Below are positions 27,035-35,784 of a DNA stretch of 64,000 nucleotides, in pieces. The notes beneath the pieces were generated by a model. The model was not told the DNA's origin and did no database searches. It worked only from the letters and a program-made list of their open reading frames with translations. Source of the stretch: Bordetella genomosp. 2 (GTDB taxonomy: Bacteria > Pseudomonadota > Gammaproteobacteria > Burkholderiales > Burkholderiaceae_B); assembly GCF_002261345.1 (NCBI RefSeq), contig NZ_NEVT01000009.1, forward strand, positions 310,001 through 374,000. Reading direction: 5' to 3'. Position 1 is the first letter of the stretch; each line of letters opens with the position of its first letter. Position numbers and translations under genes: made by a program.

Positions 27035-28645
27035 TCATCGCAGCATGTGCGCGCCTTTCTCGGCGATCATGACGGTGGGCGAATTGGTATTGCCCGAAGT
27101 GATGGTGGGCATGATGGACGCATCGATCACCCGCAACCCTTGCAGGCCGTGCACGCGCAATTCCGGATCCACCACGGCCAGGGCGTCCACGCCCATCTTG
27201 CAGGTGCCCACCGGGTGGAAGATGGTGGTGCCGATATCGCCGGCCGCGCGCGCCAGGTCCGCGTCGGTCTCGATGGCGCTGCCCGGCCTGTATTCCTCCG
27301 GGGCATAGCGCGCCAGTGCCTGCTGCGCCACGATCCGGCGCGTCAGGCGGATGCTCTCGGCCGCCACGCGGCGGTCGGCCTCGGTGGCCAGGTAGTTGCA
27401 GAGGATCTCCGGATGCTCGCCGGCGTCCGGGCTGGTGATGCGCACATGGCCCCGGCTGGTGGGCCGCAGGTTGCAGACCGAGGCGGTGAAGGCCGGGAAG
27501 GCGTGCAGCGGGTCGCCGAACTTTTCCAGCGACAGCGGTTGCACGTGATATTCCACATTGGCGCGCTCGTGCTCGGGCCCCGAGCGGGCGAACGCGCCCA
27601 GTTGGGAAGGCGCCATGCTGAGCGGGCCGCGCCGCCACAAGGCGTACTGCGCCCCCATCAACGCCTTGCCCCACAGCGTGCCGGCAATCGCGTTCAAGGT
27701 CTTGGCGCCGGTCACGCGGTAGACCAGGCGCAATTGCAGGTGGTCCTGCAGGTTCTCGCCCACGCCGGGCAGGTCGTGCACCACCGGCACCCCGCGCGCC
27801 TGCAGCAGCGCGGCCGGCCCCACGCCGGACACCTGCAGCAGTTGCGGCGAACCGATGGCGCCGGCGGCCAGGATGACTTCGGCGCGCGCGCGGGCAATCT
27901 GCTCGCTGCCGTCGTCCAGCCGGAACGCCACGCCCTCGGCGCGGCGGTTCTGGAACACGACGCGCGAGACGCGCGCGCCGGTCATGATACGCAGGTTGGG
28001 CCGCCCGGCGGCGGGCTTCAGGAAGGCGCTGGCGGCACTCCAGCGCACGCCGCGGCGCTGGTTGACCTCGAAGTAGTCGCAGCCCTCGTTGTCGCCCTGG
28101 TTGAAGTCGGTCACCGAAGGGATGCCGGCCTGCGCGGCGGCAGCGCGGAAGGCGTCGAGCAGGTCCCAGGACAGGCGCTGGCGCTCGACCCGCCATTCGC
28201 CGCCCGCGCCATGGAAATCATTGGCGCCGCCGTGATGGTCCTCGCTGCGCTTGAAGAACGGCAGCACCTCGTCCCAGCTCCAGCCGGGGTTGCCCAGCGC
28301 CGCCCAGCCGTCGTAGTCGGCGCGCTGGCCGCGCATGTAGATCATGCCGTTGATCGACGAGCTGCCGCCCAGCACGCGGCCGCGCGGATACCCCAGGCTG
28401 CGCCCGTTCAGGCCCGGGTCGGGGTGGGTGCGGTAGCACCAGTCGGTGCGCGGGTTGCCGATGCAATACAGGTAGCCGACCGGGATATGGATCCAGTGCC
28501 AATTGTCGCGGCCGCCGGCTTCCAGCAGCAGGACGCGCTTGTCCGCGTCGGCCGACAGGCGGTTGGCCAGCAGGCAGCCGGCCGAGCCGGCCCCCACGAC
28601 GATGTAGTCGAACACCAGATCGGTACTGGCGGAAGCGGCGGCCAT
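27035..28645 (-). CDS. GMC-family FAD-dependent oxidoreductase (choline dehydrogenase-like)
   Basis: A 536-residue flavoprotein oxidising an alcohol or sugar alcohol. The FAD-binding [15 protein letters not shown] lies near residue 20, followed by LLLEAGG. GMC signature 1 is [18 protein letters not shown], signature 2 is [16 protein letters not shown], and the C-terminal active-site histidine lies in [10 protein letters not shown] with the closing [19 protein letters not shown] 28645 is supported by a clear GGAGA ribosome binding site; upstream in-frame codons are spurious. A BCCT transporter lies 8 kb away, not adjacent, so choline is possible but unproven. Confidence 0.9.
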   Translation of the reverse strand: MAAASASTDLVFDYIVVGAGSAGCLLANRLSADADKRVLLLEAGGRDNWHWIHIPVGYLYCIGNPRTDWCYRTHPDPGLNGRSLGYPRGRVLGGSSSINGMIYMRGQRADYDGWAALGNPGWSWDEVLPFFKRSEDHHGGANDFHGAGGEWRVERQRLSWDLLDAFRAAAAQAGIPSVTDFNQGDNEGCDYFEVNQRRGVRWSAASAFLKPAAGRPNLRIMTGARVSRVVFQNRRAEGVAFRLDDGSEQIARARAEVILAAGAIGSPQLLQVSGVGPAALLQARGVPVVHDLPGVGENLQDHLQLRLVYRVTGAKTLNAIAGTLWGKALMGAQYALWRRGPLSMAPSQLGAFARSGPEHERANVEYHVQPLSLEKFGDPLHAFPAFTASVCNLRPTSRGHVRITSPDAGEHPEILCNYLATEADRRVAAESIRLTRRIVAQQALARYAPEEYRPGSAIETDADLARAAGDIGTTIFHPVGTCKMGVDALAVVDPELRVHGLQGLRVIDASIMPTITSGNTNSPTVMIAEKGAHMLR

Positions 28646-28900
28646 GGAACTCGTCTCCTTTCTTTTATTAGATAAGGAAGGACCGGCTCTGCGGGCCGGT
28701 CGCTGGTGCTGCGTTGTAGAACACAACCGTGCCCCTGGCTACCCGGACACGCCCTAATGTCGCGGCGCAGCGCGGCTGAGACGAGAGGTAACAGGGGTTG
28801 AAAGATCCGAGCGTAGCACTGATGATTTGTTCAGCTCATTGTCAGCAACGTGCCGCAGCCCCGGTGTTGCCGGGCCGGTGGCACCCCACCGGAGATCCAC

Positions 28901-29770
28901 ATGCCGTCCAATCCGCCCGCCGCGGTACCGTACCGGGCCGCCCGTCGCCACACTCTCGCCGCATTGGCCGGCTCGGCCGTGCTGGCCGCCGCGCCCGTCC
29001 TGGCCGCCACCCCCGCCTGGGCACAGGGCGAGCGGGTGCAGCTGGACGTGCCGTTCGTGCCCACGCCCGAGCACGCCGTGGCCAAGATGCTGGAAATGGC
29101 CGACGTGGGGCCGCAGGACACGGTCATCGACCTCGGCTCGGGCGATGGCCGGATCGCCATCGCCGCGGTGCGCGACCGCAATGCCCGGCAGGCGACCGGC
29201 ATCGACATCGACCCCGAGCGCATCGCCGAAGCGCGCGCCAATGCCCGCAAGGCCGGGGTGGAGGACCGGGTGCGGTTCGTGCAGCAGGACCTGTTCAAGA
29301 CCGACATCTCCAAGGCCACGGTCCTGACGATGTACCTGCTGCCGGACGTCAACCTGAAGCTGCGCCCGCGCATTCTCAGCACCCTGGCGCCGGGCACGCG
29401 GGTCGTGTCGCACGCCTTCACCATGGACGACTGGGACAGCGACCGCTACGAAAGCGTCGAGGGCCGTTCGCTGTACCTGTGGATCGTGCCGGCGCGGGTG
29501 GCCGGCACCTGGCGGATCGAGCATCCGCGCGGCCCGATCACGCTGCAGGTGCAGCAGCATTTCCAGAAGATCACCGCCACGGCCCGGCGCGGGGACGCGC
29601 CGCTGGGGGTGACGGCGGCCGCGCTGCGCGGCGACCGCCTGCGACTGGTGCTGGACGACGGCGGCCAGCCGATGGAATTCCTCGGCAAGGTCGACGGCGC
29701 GACCATGGTCGCGCTGGCCGAGCCCGGCAGCGAACAAGGCTGGCGGGCCAGCCGCCAGTCGCAGCAATGA
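28901..29770 (+). CDS. SAM-dependent methyltransferase with N-terminal signal peptide
   Basis: A 289-residue protein. Residues 1-42 form a twin-arginine-like or Sec signal (YRAARRHTLAALAGSAVLAAAPVLAATPAWAQ, an AxA-type cleavage site). The mature part has a Rossmann methyltransferase core: VIDLGSGDGRIAIAA (motif I), GIDIDPERIAEARANA and VRFVQQDLFKTDI. A C-terminal beta domain (GTWRIEHPRGPITLQVQQHFQKI) follows. ATG 28901 is preceded by GGAGATCC. An exported SAM enzyme is odd because SAM is cytoplasmic. Substrate is unknown. The stop overlaps the APC permease start by four bases. Confidence 0.8.
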   Translation: MPSNPPAAVPYRAARRHTLAALAGSAVLAAAPVLAATPAWAQGERVQLDVPFVPTPEHAVAKMLEMADVGPQDTVIDLGSGDGRIAIAAVRDRNARQATGIDIDPERIAEARANARKAGVEDRVRFVQQDLFKTDISKATVLTMYLLPDVNLKLRPRILSTLAPGTRVVSHAFTMDDWDSDRYESVEGRSLYLWIVPARVAGTWRIEHPRGPITLQVQQHFQKITATARRGDAPLGVTAAALRGDRLRLVLDDGGQPMEFLGKVDGATMVALAEPGSEQGWRASRQSQQ

Positions 29771-31116
29771 GCCCGCCCGTGAAGGCGGCCGCCCCGCATG
29801 CCGGGCTGTCGGTGCTGGATGCGGTCGCGGTGCTGGTCGGCGTGGTGATCGGCATCGGCATCTTCGGCTTCCCGCCGCTGGTCGCGCAGCATTCCAGTTC
29901 GCCCATGATGTACATCGCGCTGTGGCTGGCCGGCGGCGGCGTAATGCTGCTGGGCGCGCTGTGCTACGCCGAGCTGGGGTCCGCCTACCCCGACTCCGGC
30001 GGCGAATACCGCTACCTGAGCCTGGCCTGGGGCGCGCGCACGGGCCTGATGTTCGCCTGGGCGCGCTGCACGGTCATCCAGACCGGCGCGATCGCGGCGG
30101 TGGCGTTCATCTATGGCGACTACGCGCAGCAGCTGCTGGACCTGGGACGCTATGGCGCGGCCCTGCACGCGGCGCTGGCCGTGGTGGCGCTGACCGCCCT
30201 GAACATCGCCGGCACGCAACCGACCAAGCGGCTGCAGCTCGTCTTCACCGCGCTGACCGTGACGGCGCTGGCGGCAATGGTGGTGGCCGGCATGCTGGCC
30301 GGCGACGCGCCGGCCCGGGCGCTGGGCGCCGCCGCCCCGCCGGCGCCGGGCGGCGTGTTCGGGTTGGTGGGCATGGGCATGGTCTATGTGCTGCTGACCT
30401 ACGGCGGCTGGAACGAATCCGCCTATCTGTCCGGCGAACTGCGCGACCCGGCCCGCAACATGAGCCGGGTGCTGTTGATCGGCACGGCCGTGGTCACGGG
30501 GATCTACTTGCTGACCAACCTGGCGCTGCTGGAGATCTTCGGCCTGGACGGGCTGCGCCAGGCCAGCGCGGTGGGCGCCGACGTCATGCGCATCGCCGCC
30601 GGCCCGTATGCCGCGATCCTGCTCAGCCTGCTGGTGTGCTGCACGGCGCTGAGCACCATCAACGGCACCATCATGACCGGCGCGCGCGTCTATGTGGCCC
30701 TGGGCGACGACATCCCCGCGCTGCGCCGCCTGGGCGGCTGGTCGGCGCGCGGCCAGGCGCCCTCGGCCGCGCTGCTGGCGCAGGGAGCCATCACGCTGGC
30801 GCTGGTGGGCTTCGGCGCCCTGGCGGAGAACGGCGTGCAGGCCATGGTGGCCTATACCGCGCCGGTATTCTGGTTTTTCATGCTGCTGGTGGCGGCCTCG
30901 GTGTGGCGGCTGCGGCGCCTCGATCCGCACCGGCCGCGGCCGTTCAGCGTGCCGCTGTATCCGCTCACGCCCCTGCTGTTCGCGCTGAGTTGCGCCGGCC
31001 TGGTGTGGTCGAGCGCGCGCTATGCCGGCCTGGGGGCGCTGCTGGGCATCGTGGTGCTGGCGGCCGGCCTGCCGCTGCTGCGCATGGCGCGGCCGCGGCC
31101 GTCCACGGCGTCTTGA
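29767..31116 (+). CDS. APC-superfamily amino acid permease
   Basis: A 449-residue transporter with about 12 transmembrane segments. The first helix carries the GVVIGIGIFGFPP signature of APC permeases. The SAYPDSGGEYRYLSLAWGARTGLMFAWA and TYGGWNESAYLSGELRDPARNMSR blocks are typical. The start ATG 29767 overlaps the methyltransferase stop (ATGA), so the two are coupled. Such permeases import or exchange amino acids by proton symport or antiport; the substrate is not evident. A perfect GC hairpin follows downstream. Confidence 0.87.
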   Translation: MSPPVKAAAPHAGLSVLDAVAVLVGVVIGIGIFGFPPLVAQHSSSPMMYIALWLAGGGVMLLGALCYAELGSAYPDSGGEYRYLSLAWGARTGLMFAWARCTVIQTGAIAAVAFIYGDYAQQLLDLGRYGAALHAALAVVALTALNIAGTQPTKRLQLVFTALTVTALAAMVVAGMLAGDAPARALGAAAPPAPGGVFGLVGMGMVYVLLTYGGWNESAYLSGELRDPARNMSRVLLIGTAVVTGIYLLTNLALLEIFGLDGLRQASAVGADVMRIAAGPYAAILLSLLVCCTALSTINGTIMTGARVYVALGDDIPALRRLGGWSARGQAPSAALLAQGAITLALVGFGALAENGVQAMVAYTAPVFWFFMLLVAASVWRLRRLDPHRPRPFSVPLYPLTPLLFALSCAGLVWSSARYAGLGALLGIVVLAAGLPLLRMARPRPSTAS

Positions 31117-31146
31117 CGCGGCGGGCCCGGCCGCCGCGCGTGGCGC

Positions 31147-31164
31147 GGGCGGGCGCGCCCGCCC
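31147..31164. terminator. Bidirectional hairpin between convergent genes
   Basis: A perfect 18-base palindrome, GGGCGGGCGCGCCCGCCC, lies in the 60-base gap between the APC permease (plus) and the lipid operon's last gene (minus). No T run is present on either strand, so termination is inferred from position and stem strength. Confidence 0.45.
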
Positions 31165-31176
31165 AGACTGCTGGCG

Positions 31177-32070
31177 CTATGCCGGGCCGGCCGCGGGCGC
31201 CTCGGACTCCGCTTTCATCTGCATCAGCAGGCTGTGCAGCATTTCGGTCGACAGGCCATGCAGCACCAGGCGGTAGCCGGCCCGCAGGGTCGACATGGGC
31301 ACCAGCGGGTGCTTGTTGTTGACCAGTATCAGGTGCTGCGGCGCGCCCAGGATCTGCGCGGCATAGATGCCGACCGTCTCGTCGAGCTGCAGCGAGTTGG
31401 CGGCGCGCCAGAAGTCGTTGTCGGTCAGCATCAGCTGGTACAGAGGCGTGAACAGCTCGATGGCGCTCTGCAGGTCGAGGAAATTGCGGCGCCGCCGCGG
31501 CATGTCCTCGAGCCGCAACCCGGGGTCGCGCAACATGGAGAAATCCACCCGCGGCGGCGCCTGCATGTACGTGCCGGCCTCGCGCTGCGCGCGGTTCAGG
31601 CGGATCACGAAATTGAACAGGTTGAGATCGTGCTTGACGAACATTTCGTCTTTCAGGTCGGCGATGCGCGCAGGCTCCAGCGGCGTGGTGGCCACCGGCA
31701 CGGGGGCGTTGCGGCCGATGAACGCCAGGATCTGCGAACCCAGGTGGAAGTGGCGCAGGATCAGCCAGTTGGCCTCGGGCGAGACGAAGTGCTCCAGCCC
31801 CCAGGCCAGGATGCGGTGCAGCAGCTTCGAGTGCGACCAGCGGCGCGGCAGGAACGTCTTGATCACCTGGATCAGGATGATGAATGCGCGCGCCAGCGGC
31901 CGCAGGAAAGGCAGCAGGTACTGCCGCGAGCCGCTGCTGGAGTCGGCCAGCCAGGCCTCTTTCACGTCATCGGGCAGCGGCGTGCTGCGATCCAGGTACA
32001 GGGCCAGCCACGGGCTGGGGTCGGCGGGATCGTGTTCGCGGGTCAGGAACTCGGGCGGGCGGGACGTCAT
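31177..32070 (-). CDS. Uncharacterised protein, last gene of the lipid operon
   Basis: A 297-residue protein I cannot assign with confidence. One hydrophobic stretch near residues 52-72 (LPFLRPLARAFIILIQVIKTFLP) may attach it to the membrane. The region 85-115 (AWGLEHFVSPEANWLILRHFHLGSQIL) and the block HDLNLFNFVIRLNRAQREAG look conserved. There is no motif of a known enzyme class and no signal peptide. Its ATG overlaps the stop of the ketosynthase fusion gene (ATGA), so it is almost certainly made together with that enzyme and may be an accessory or partner for its lipid product. Confidence 0.6.
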   Translation of the reverse strand: MTSRPPEFLTREHDPADPSPWLALYLDRSTPLPDDVKEAWLADSSSGSRQYLLPFLRPLARAFIILIQVIKTFLPRRWSHSKLLHRILAWGLEHFVSPEANWLILRHFHLGSQILAFIGRNAPVPVATTPLEPARIADLKDEMFVKHDLNLFNFVIRLNRAQREAGTYMQAPPRVDFSMLRDPGLRLEDMPRRRRNFLDLQSAIELFTPLYQLMLTDNDFWRAANSLQLDETVGIYAAQILGAPQHLILVNNKHPLVPMSTLRAGYRLVLHGLSTEMLHSLLMQMKAESEAPAAGPA

Positions 32071-33998
32071 GCGGGGTCGGCCTCCATCACGTGATGGAAC
32101 TGCATCAGGTAGAGCGCGGCGGTGCGGCGGGCGGTATCGACGATGCGGCGCTCGGCCTGGCCGTGCTCGTCCATGTCCAGCGCCAGTTCCACCGCCATCA
32201 GCCAGCGCGCCAGGTGGTTTTCGTCATTGTGGCCGTGATATTCGAGGAAGCGGAAACGATCCGGCGGCAGGTCCAGGCTGGCCTTGAGCAACGGCAGCAA
32301 GGCCGGCACGATGCGCTGGCCGGTGCCTTCGATGATGTAGATGGCGCCCAGCAGGCCGACCGGGTCGCGCGTGGCGGCCAGCGCGTGCAGATAGGCATCG
32401 AGCGCCTCGCCGCCCGGATTGCGGCGCAACGCGTCGATATCGGCCACCGCGCCGCCGGCCTTGCGGTAGTCCTGGAACAGGATCTGGAAGTCGTCCTGCT
32501 CTTCGCCGGCGTGCACGCCGATCAGCTCGGCCAGCGGCCGGTAGGCCTCGCTGAGCGAGGCCGCGCCTTCGCGCATCCACTTGCTGCCCTCGCGCACCTG
32601 CGGGATCCAGTGCGCCATCCAGTTCAGATAGTCGTCCGGGGTGAAGCGGCGTTCGCGCAGCTTGCGCACCACCGGCGTGCGCCACACGCGCGAGCGGTAG
32701 TCGTGCCAGATCGAGGCCAGCTCGGTCAGCAGCGGGCCCAGGCCTTGCGGCGCGACAGCGGGATCGTGCGGCGGCGCGATGGCGGCGGCGTCGTCGGACA
32801 GCGTGGCGGCGGGCATGGCCGCGGCAGAGGCCGGCGCCGCCGCCGGGACGCGCGCGGCGGCATCGGCGGCCTCGGCCTCGAACAGCATGTAGGCCGTCAT
32901 GAAGCGGCCCGATTCGGGGATGTAGCAGAACACCTGCTGGCCCGGCTCGAGCGCGCGGGTTTCCAGGAACTCGGCCAGCATGATCAGGATCGACGCCGCG
33001 CCCGTGTTGCCGCGCCACGCCAGGTTGCTGAACCAGCGCTCGCGCGCGATGGCCAGCCCGGCCTTGTCCATCAGGTCCTCGACCACGGGGATGAATTTCT
33101 CGGACGAGTAATGGCACAGGAAATGGTCGACGCGGCCGGGGTCGACCCAGCCATCGCGCACCAGGCCGGCGTACTCATGCACGCCGATATCGAACAGGTG
33201 CGGCAGCAGGCGGATGTCCTGGCGCAGCGCCAGCGCACCGGCGGCTTCGGCCTCGCCCCAGGACGGGTAGTCCAGGTGGCCCCGGCCGCCGCCGGCCGGC
33301 AGGCCCAGCTGCATGCACACCGGATAGTCGCCCGAGAACGAACGCTGGTGGATCCACTTCAGCCGCAGCCGCACGCCGGTGGACGCGCCCGGAACCGGCG
33401 CGCCGCGCTGGCCCAGCAACAGCGCGCCGGCGCCGTCCGACAGCATCCAGCGCAGGAAATGCGCGTCGAAGTCGGCGTCGTAGCCGCGCGCCGCGAAACG
33501 CGAGCGCTTGAACAGGCGCGACGGCATTTCGCTGGCCACCGCCAGCGCATGGCGATGCGCGCCCAGCTCGATGCCTTGCGCCGCCGCCTGGACGGCCGAT
33601 ACGCCGGCCGCGCAGATGCCGTGCACCGACAGGGTTTCCATGGGCGGAGCCGCCAGCTCGCCCTGGATCATGTTGGCGAAGCCCGGCATCAAGGCGTCGC
33701 CGCCCGACGAACCGCAGGCCAGCAGCGAGACGTCGGCCAGGCCGCGATCCTGCCGGCGCAGGCAGTCGCGTATGGCGCCGGCGGCCTGCGCCGCGTTGGT
33801 CCAGCGCGTGTTGCCGTCCGCGTCGATGGCGTAGTAGCGCTGCTTGATGCCGTTCTCGGCCAGGATGCGCTGCTTGATGCGGCCGGACAGGCGGTTCAGG
33901 GGCGCGATGTAGCGGTCCATGTCCTCGTTGGCCACGGGCTCGCCCGGCATGAAATAGCCGGCGCTTTCCAGGTAGACACGGTCAAAGGCAACAGGCAT
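32067..33998 (-). CDS. StlD/DarB-like beta-ketoacyl synthase fused to a haem-oxygenase-fold domain
   Basis: A 643-residue two-domain protein. Residues 1-375 form a KAS III-type ketosynthase resembling the StlD/DarB enzymes of dialkylresorcinol and cyclohexanedione synthesis. The presumed Cys-His-Asn triad is C129 (SVHGICAAG), H296 (FLCHYSS) and N331 (AWRGNTGA). A Pro/Ala-rich linker (about 378-415) leads to a second, all-helical domain (416-643) of the TenA/PqqC/haem-oxygenase type. It carries candidate metal ligands H496, E499/E500, E557, H588, D592 and H595. The start at 33998 lies 15 bases after the desaturase. No DarA-like cyclase is nearby, so the product need not be a resorcinol. Confidence 0.75.
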   Translation of the reverse strand: MPVAFDRVYLESAGYFMPGEPVANEDMDRYIAPLNRLSGRIKQRILAENGIKQRYYAIDADGNTRWTNAAQAAGAIRDCLRRQDRGLADVSLLACGSSGGDALMPGFANMIQGELAAPPMETLSVHGICAAGVSAVQAAAQGIELGAHRHALAVASEMPSRLFKRSRFAARGYDADFDAHFLRWMLSDGAGALLLGQRGAPVPGASTGVRLRLKWIHQRSFSGDYPVCMQLGLPAGGGRGHLDYPSWGEAEAAGALALRQDIRLLPHLFDIGVHEYAGLVRDGWVDPGRVDHFLCHYSSEKFIPVVEDLMDKAGLAIARERWFSNLAWRGNTGAASILIMLAEFLETRALEPGQQVFCYIPESGRFMTAYMLFEAEAADAAARVPAAAPASAAAMPAATLSDDAAAIAPPHDPAVAPQGLGPLLTELASIWHDYRSRVWRTPVVRKLRERRFTPDDYLNWMAHWIPQVREGSKWMREGAASLSEAYRPLAELIGVHAGEEQDDFQILFQDYRKAGGAVADIDALRRNPGGEALDAYLHALAATRDPVGLLGAIYIIEGTGQRIVPALLPLLKASLDLPPDRFRFLEYHGHNDENHLARWLMAVELALDMDEHGQAERRIVDTARRTAALYLMQFHHVMEADPA

Positions 33999-34013
33999 GG
34001 AAGAACGGGGCTC

Positions 34014-34931
34014 CTATTCGTGAGCGATGTGTTCCGGGCGCATCAGCGAGCGGCTGCGGCAGCGCGGCCAGGCCAGCCCGAGCACGAACACGCGCAGCAT
34101 GTATGGCGCCAGCCCGGGTTCGAGCAGCGCCGGATCGATGCAGTGGCGATAGCGCGCGGCGTGCAGCCGCGCCAGTTCCGACCAGTGCGCGCGCGCATGC
34201 TCGTGGTGCGCGGTGTGCAGGCCGATATTGAACAGCAGCGGGTTGACCAGGCCTTCGAAATTGCGCGCGTAAGTCAGCCGCGCGTGGCGCTGCGGCCCGC
34301 CGTCGGCGTGCGCATGCTGCAGGTAATTGGTGGCCAGCAGCCAGTGCAGGCCGTGCAACTGCGGCAGGATCACCAGCACCAGCGCCTTGCCGGGGTTGGC
34401 CGCCAGCAGGCCGCCCCACAGGCCGAGCCAGGCGGCGTATTGCCAGAGGCAGTAGCGCCAGGCGCCGGGACGATGCCGGCGCAGCCGGCCGAGCCAGCGC
34501 CAGAACAGCGGGTACAGCGTCCAGGCGGCCTGGAACGGGTGCAGCAGATAGCCGGCCAGGTGGTTGGTGTCGCCGCCGTAGCGATACGTGCGCGCCAGGT
34601 CGCGCGCGCCGTGCTTGTGGCGATGATGGTTGCCGGCATGGGCGGGAAAGAACACGAAGGTCGGGTGCCCCTGCAGCACGGTCAGGGCCAGGTCGGTGGC
34701 CCGGTTGGCCCAGCGCCGGCGCCACATGCGCAGATGGGTGTGGTTGTGGTGGATCACGCCGACCCCCAGCGTCAGGAACAGCATCAATCCGTACAGCAGC
34801 GCGTGCACGCCATGGACCCATTGCCAGGCGGCCAGCGCGGGCAGCGCGGCCATGTAGGCCAGGCTCTGCGCGTCGCGCCAGTGGCGCAGCGCGCGGGGCC
34901 GACGGGCCGGCGGCCCGGACGCGGCGCTCAA
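34014..34931 (-). CDS. Fatty acid desaturase family protein
   Basis: A 305-residue membrane di-iron enzyme with all three histidine clusters: HHNHTH in the first box, HAGNHHRHKH in the second and HTAHHEHARAH in the third. Several hydrophobic stretches, including LAYMAALPALAAWQWVHGVHALLYGLMLFLTLG, place it in the membrane. It should introduce a double bond, or a hydroxyl, into an acyl chain. There is no good ATG; a TTG at 34931 overlaps the TGA stop of the upstream hydroxylase gene (TTGA). That is the likely coupled start, though an internal ATG is possible. It is the second gene of a four-gene operon feeding the ketosynthase fusion. Confidence 0.82.
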   Translation of the reverse strand: MSAASGPPARRPRALRHWRDAQSLAYMAALPALAAWQWVHGVHALLYGLMLFLTLGVGVIHHNHTHLRMWRRRWANRATDLALTVLQGHPTFVFFPAHAGNHHRHKHGARDLARTYRYGGDTNHLAGYLLHPFQAAWTLYPLFWRWLGRLRRHRPGAWRYCLWQYAAWLGLWGGLLAANPGKALVLVILPQLHGLHWLLATNYLQHAHADGGPQRHARLTYARNFEGLVNPLLFNIGLHTAHHEHARAHWSELARLHAARYRHCIDPALLEPGLAPYMLRVFVLGLAWPRCRSRSLMRPEHIAHE

Positions 34932-35692
34932 CCGCCCCTCGCCGCCGGGCCGCGCGCCAGCGGGGCCGCCGCGGCATCGGCCGGCAGCCGCGTGCGGAAC
35001 AGGCGGTCCATGAAGGTGAACTGGAACCCGTAGTTGCCGTGATAGCAGGCGTGATGCAGATGATGCCGGCGGCTGGCGGCGAACCAGTGCGCGTACGACG
35101 CGCGCGGGAAGAAATCGTAGTTGGCGTGCCCCACGCAATTGAAGAACAGGCTGAACAGCGGCACCGAGAACAGCGACCAGAAGCTGAAGTCGTGCAGCAC
35201 CATGGGCAGCAGGATCACGTTGCCCAGCATCAGCGCCTCGACCGGATGGAAACTGTAGGTGGAAAACGGCGTGGTCACCACGGAGCGGTGGTGCGGCAGG
35301 TGGAAGCGGCGCAGCAGGCGGGTATGCAGTAGCCGGTGATTGATCCAGAAGTGCACGTCGTTCCAGGCCACCAGCGCCAGGATCTCCAGCGCGATGCGGC
35401 CTGCGCCGGCGTCCGGGTCCAGCCGCGCCCAGCCCAGTTGGAGCAGCCCCCAGGGGAAGATCATGCCCAGGCCGAAGATCAGCACCGAGACGCCGGACTG
35501 CGTCAGTTCGCGCCGCAGCTGGCCCGGCGCGAGCGGGCGCGGATCCAGCACGGCGCCGATGCCCAGGGCCGGCAGCACGTGGCGCGTCAACAGCCAGGTG
35601 GCCGCGCCGAACAGCAGGTAGATGCCGCCGAAGAACAGCAGGCCCGCGGCCATCACCTGCCAGGCCGAAAGCGATTGGAAAGCATGCGCCAT
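34928..35692 (-). CDS. Sterol desaturase/fatty acid hydroxylase family protein
   Basis: A 254-residue membrane di-iron oxygenase of the fatty acid hydroxylase superfamily. Two N-terminal membrane segments are followed by HFWINHRLLH, RFHLPHH and HHLHHACYH, the expected HX3-4H and HX2HH clusters. It also has the NCVGHANYDFFP histidine. It probably hydroxylates or otherwise oxidises an acyl or isoprenoid lipid. It is the first gene of the tight operon with desaturase, ketosynthase fusion and an unknown protein. The 92-base gap to the DapA-like gene upstream may contain its promoter. Confidence 0.85.
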   Translation of the reverse strand: MAHAFQSLSAWQVMAAGLLFFGGIYLLFGAATWLLTRHVLPALGIGAVLDPRPLAPGQLRRELTQSGVSVLIFGLGMIFPWGLLQLGWARLDPDAGAGRIALEILALVAWNDVHFWINHRLLHTRLLRRFHLPHHRSVVTTPFSTYSFHPVEALMLGNVILLPMVLHDFSFWSLFSVPLFSLFFNCVGHANYDFFPRASYAHWFAASRRHHLHHACYHGNYGFQFTFMDRLFRTRLPADAAAAPLARGPAARGG

Positions 35693-35784
35693 GAAAGTCC
35701 GAAGCCCCAGCCGGAGCCGCCCAGGATGGCCGCATCATAAGCAATCCGCCGGCTTCCCGCCACGCCGCGCCGGGGCGGCGCGCT

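Noticed and set aside
28681-28701. GACCGGC/GCCGGTC hairpin upstream of the GMC oxidoreductase
   Set aside because: It could be a terminator or leader element, but no T run or neighbouring transcript end supports either; too weak to annotate.
31884-35033. 1049-codon open frame on the plus strand
   Set aside because: It runs antisense to the lipid operon, has no recognisable domain and is rich in Arg, Gln and His, as expected of a shadow frame.
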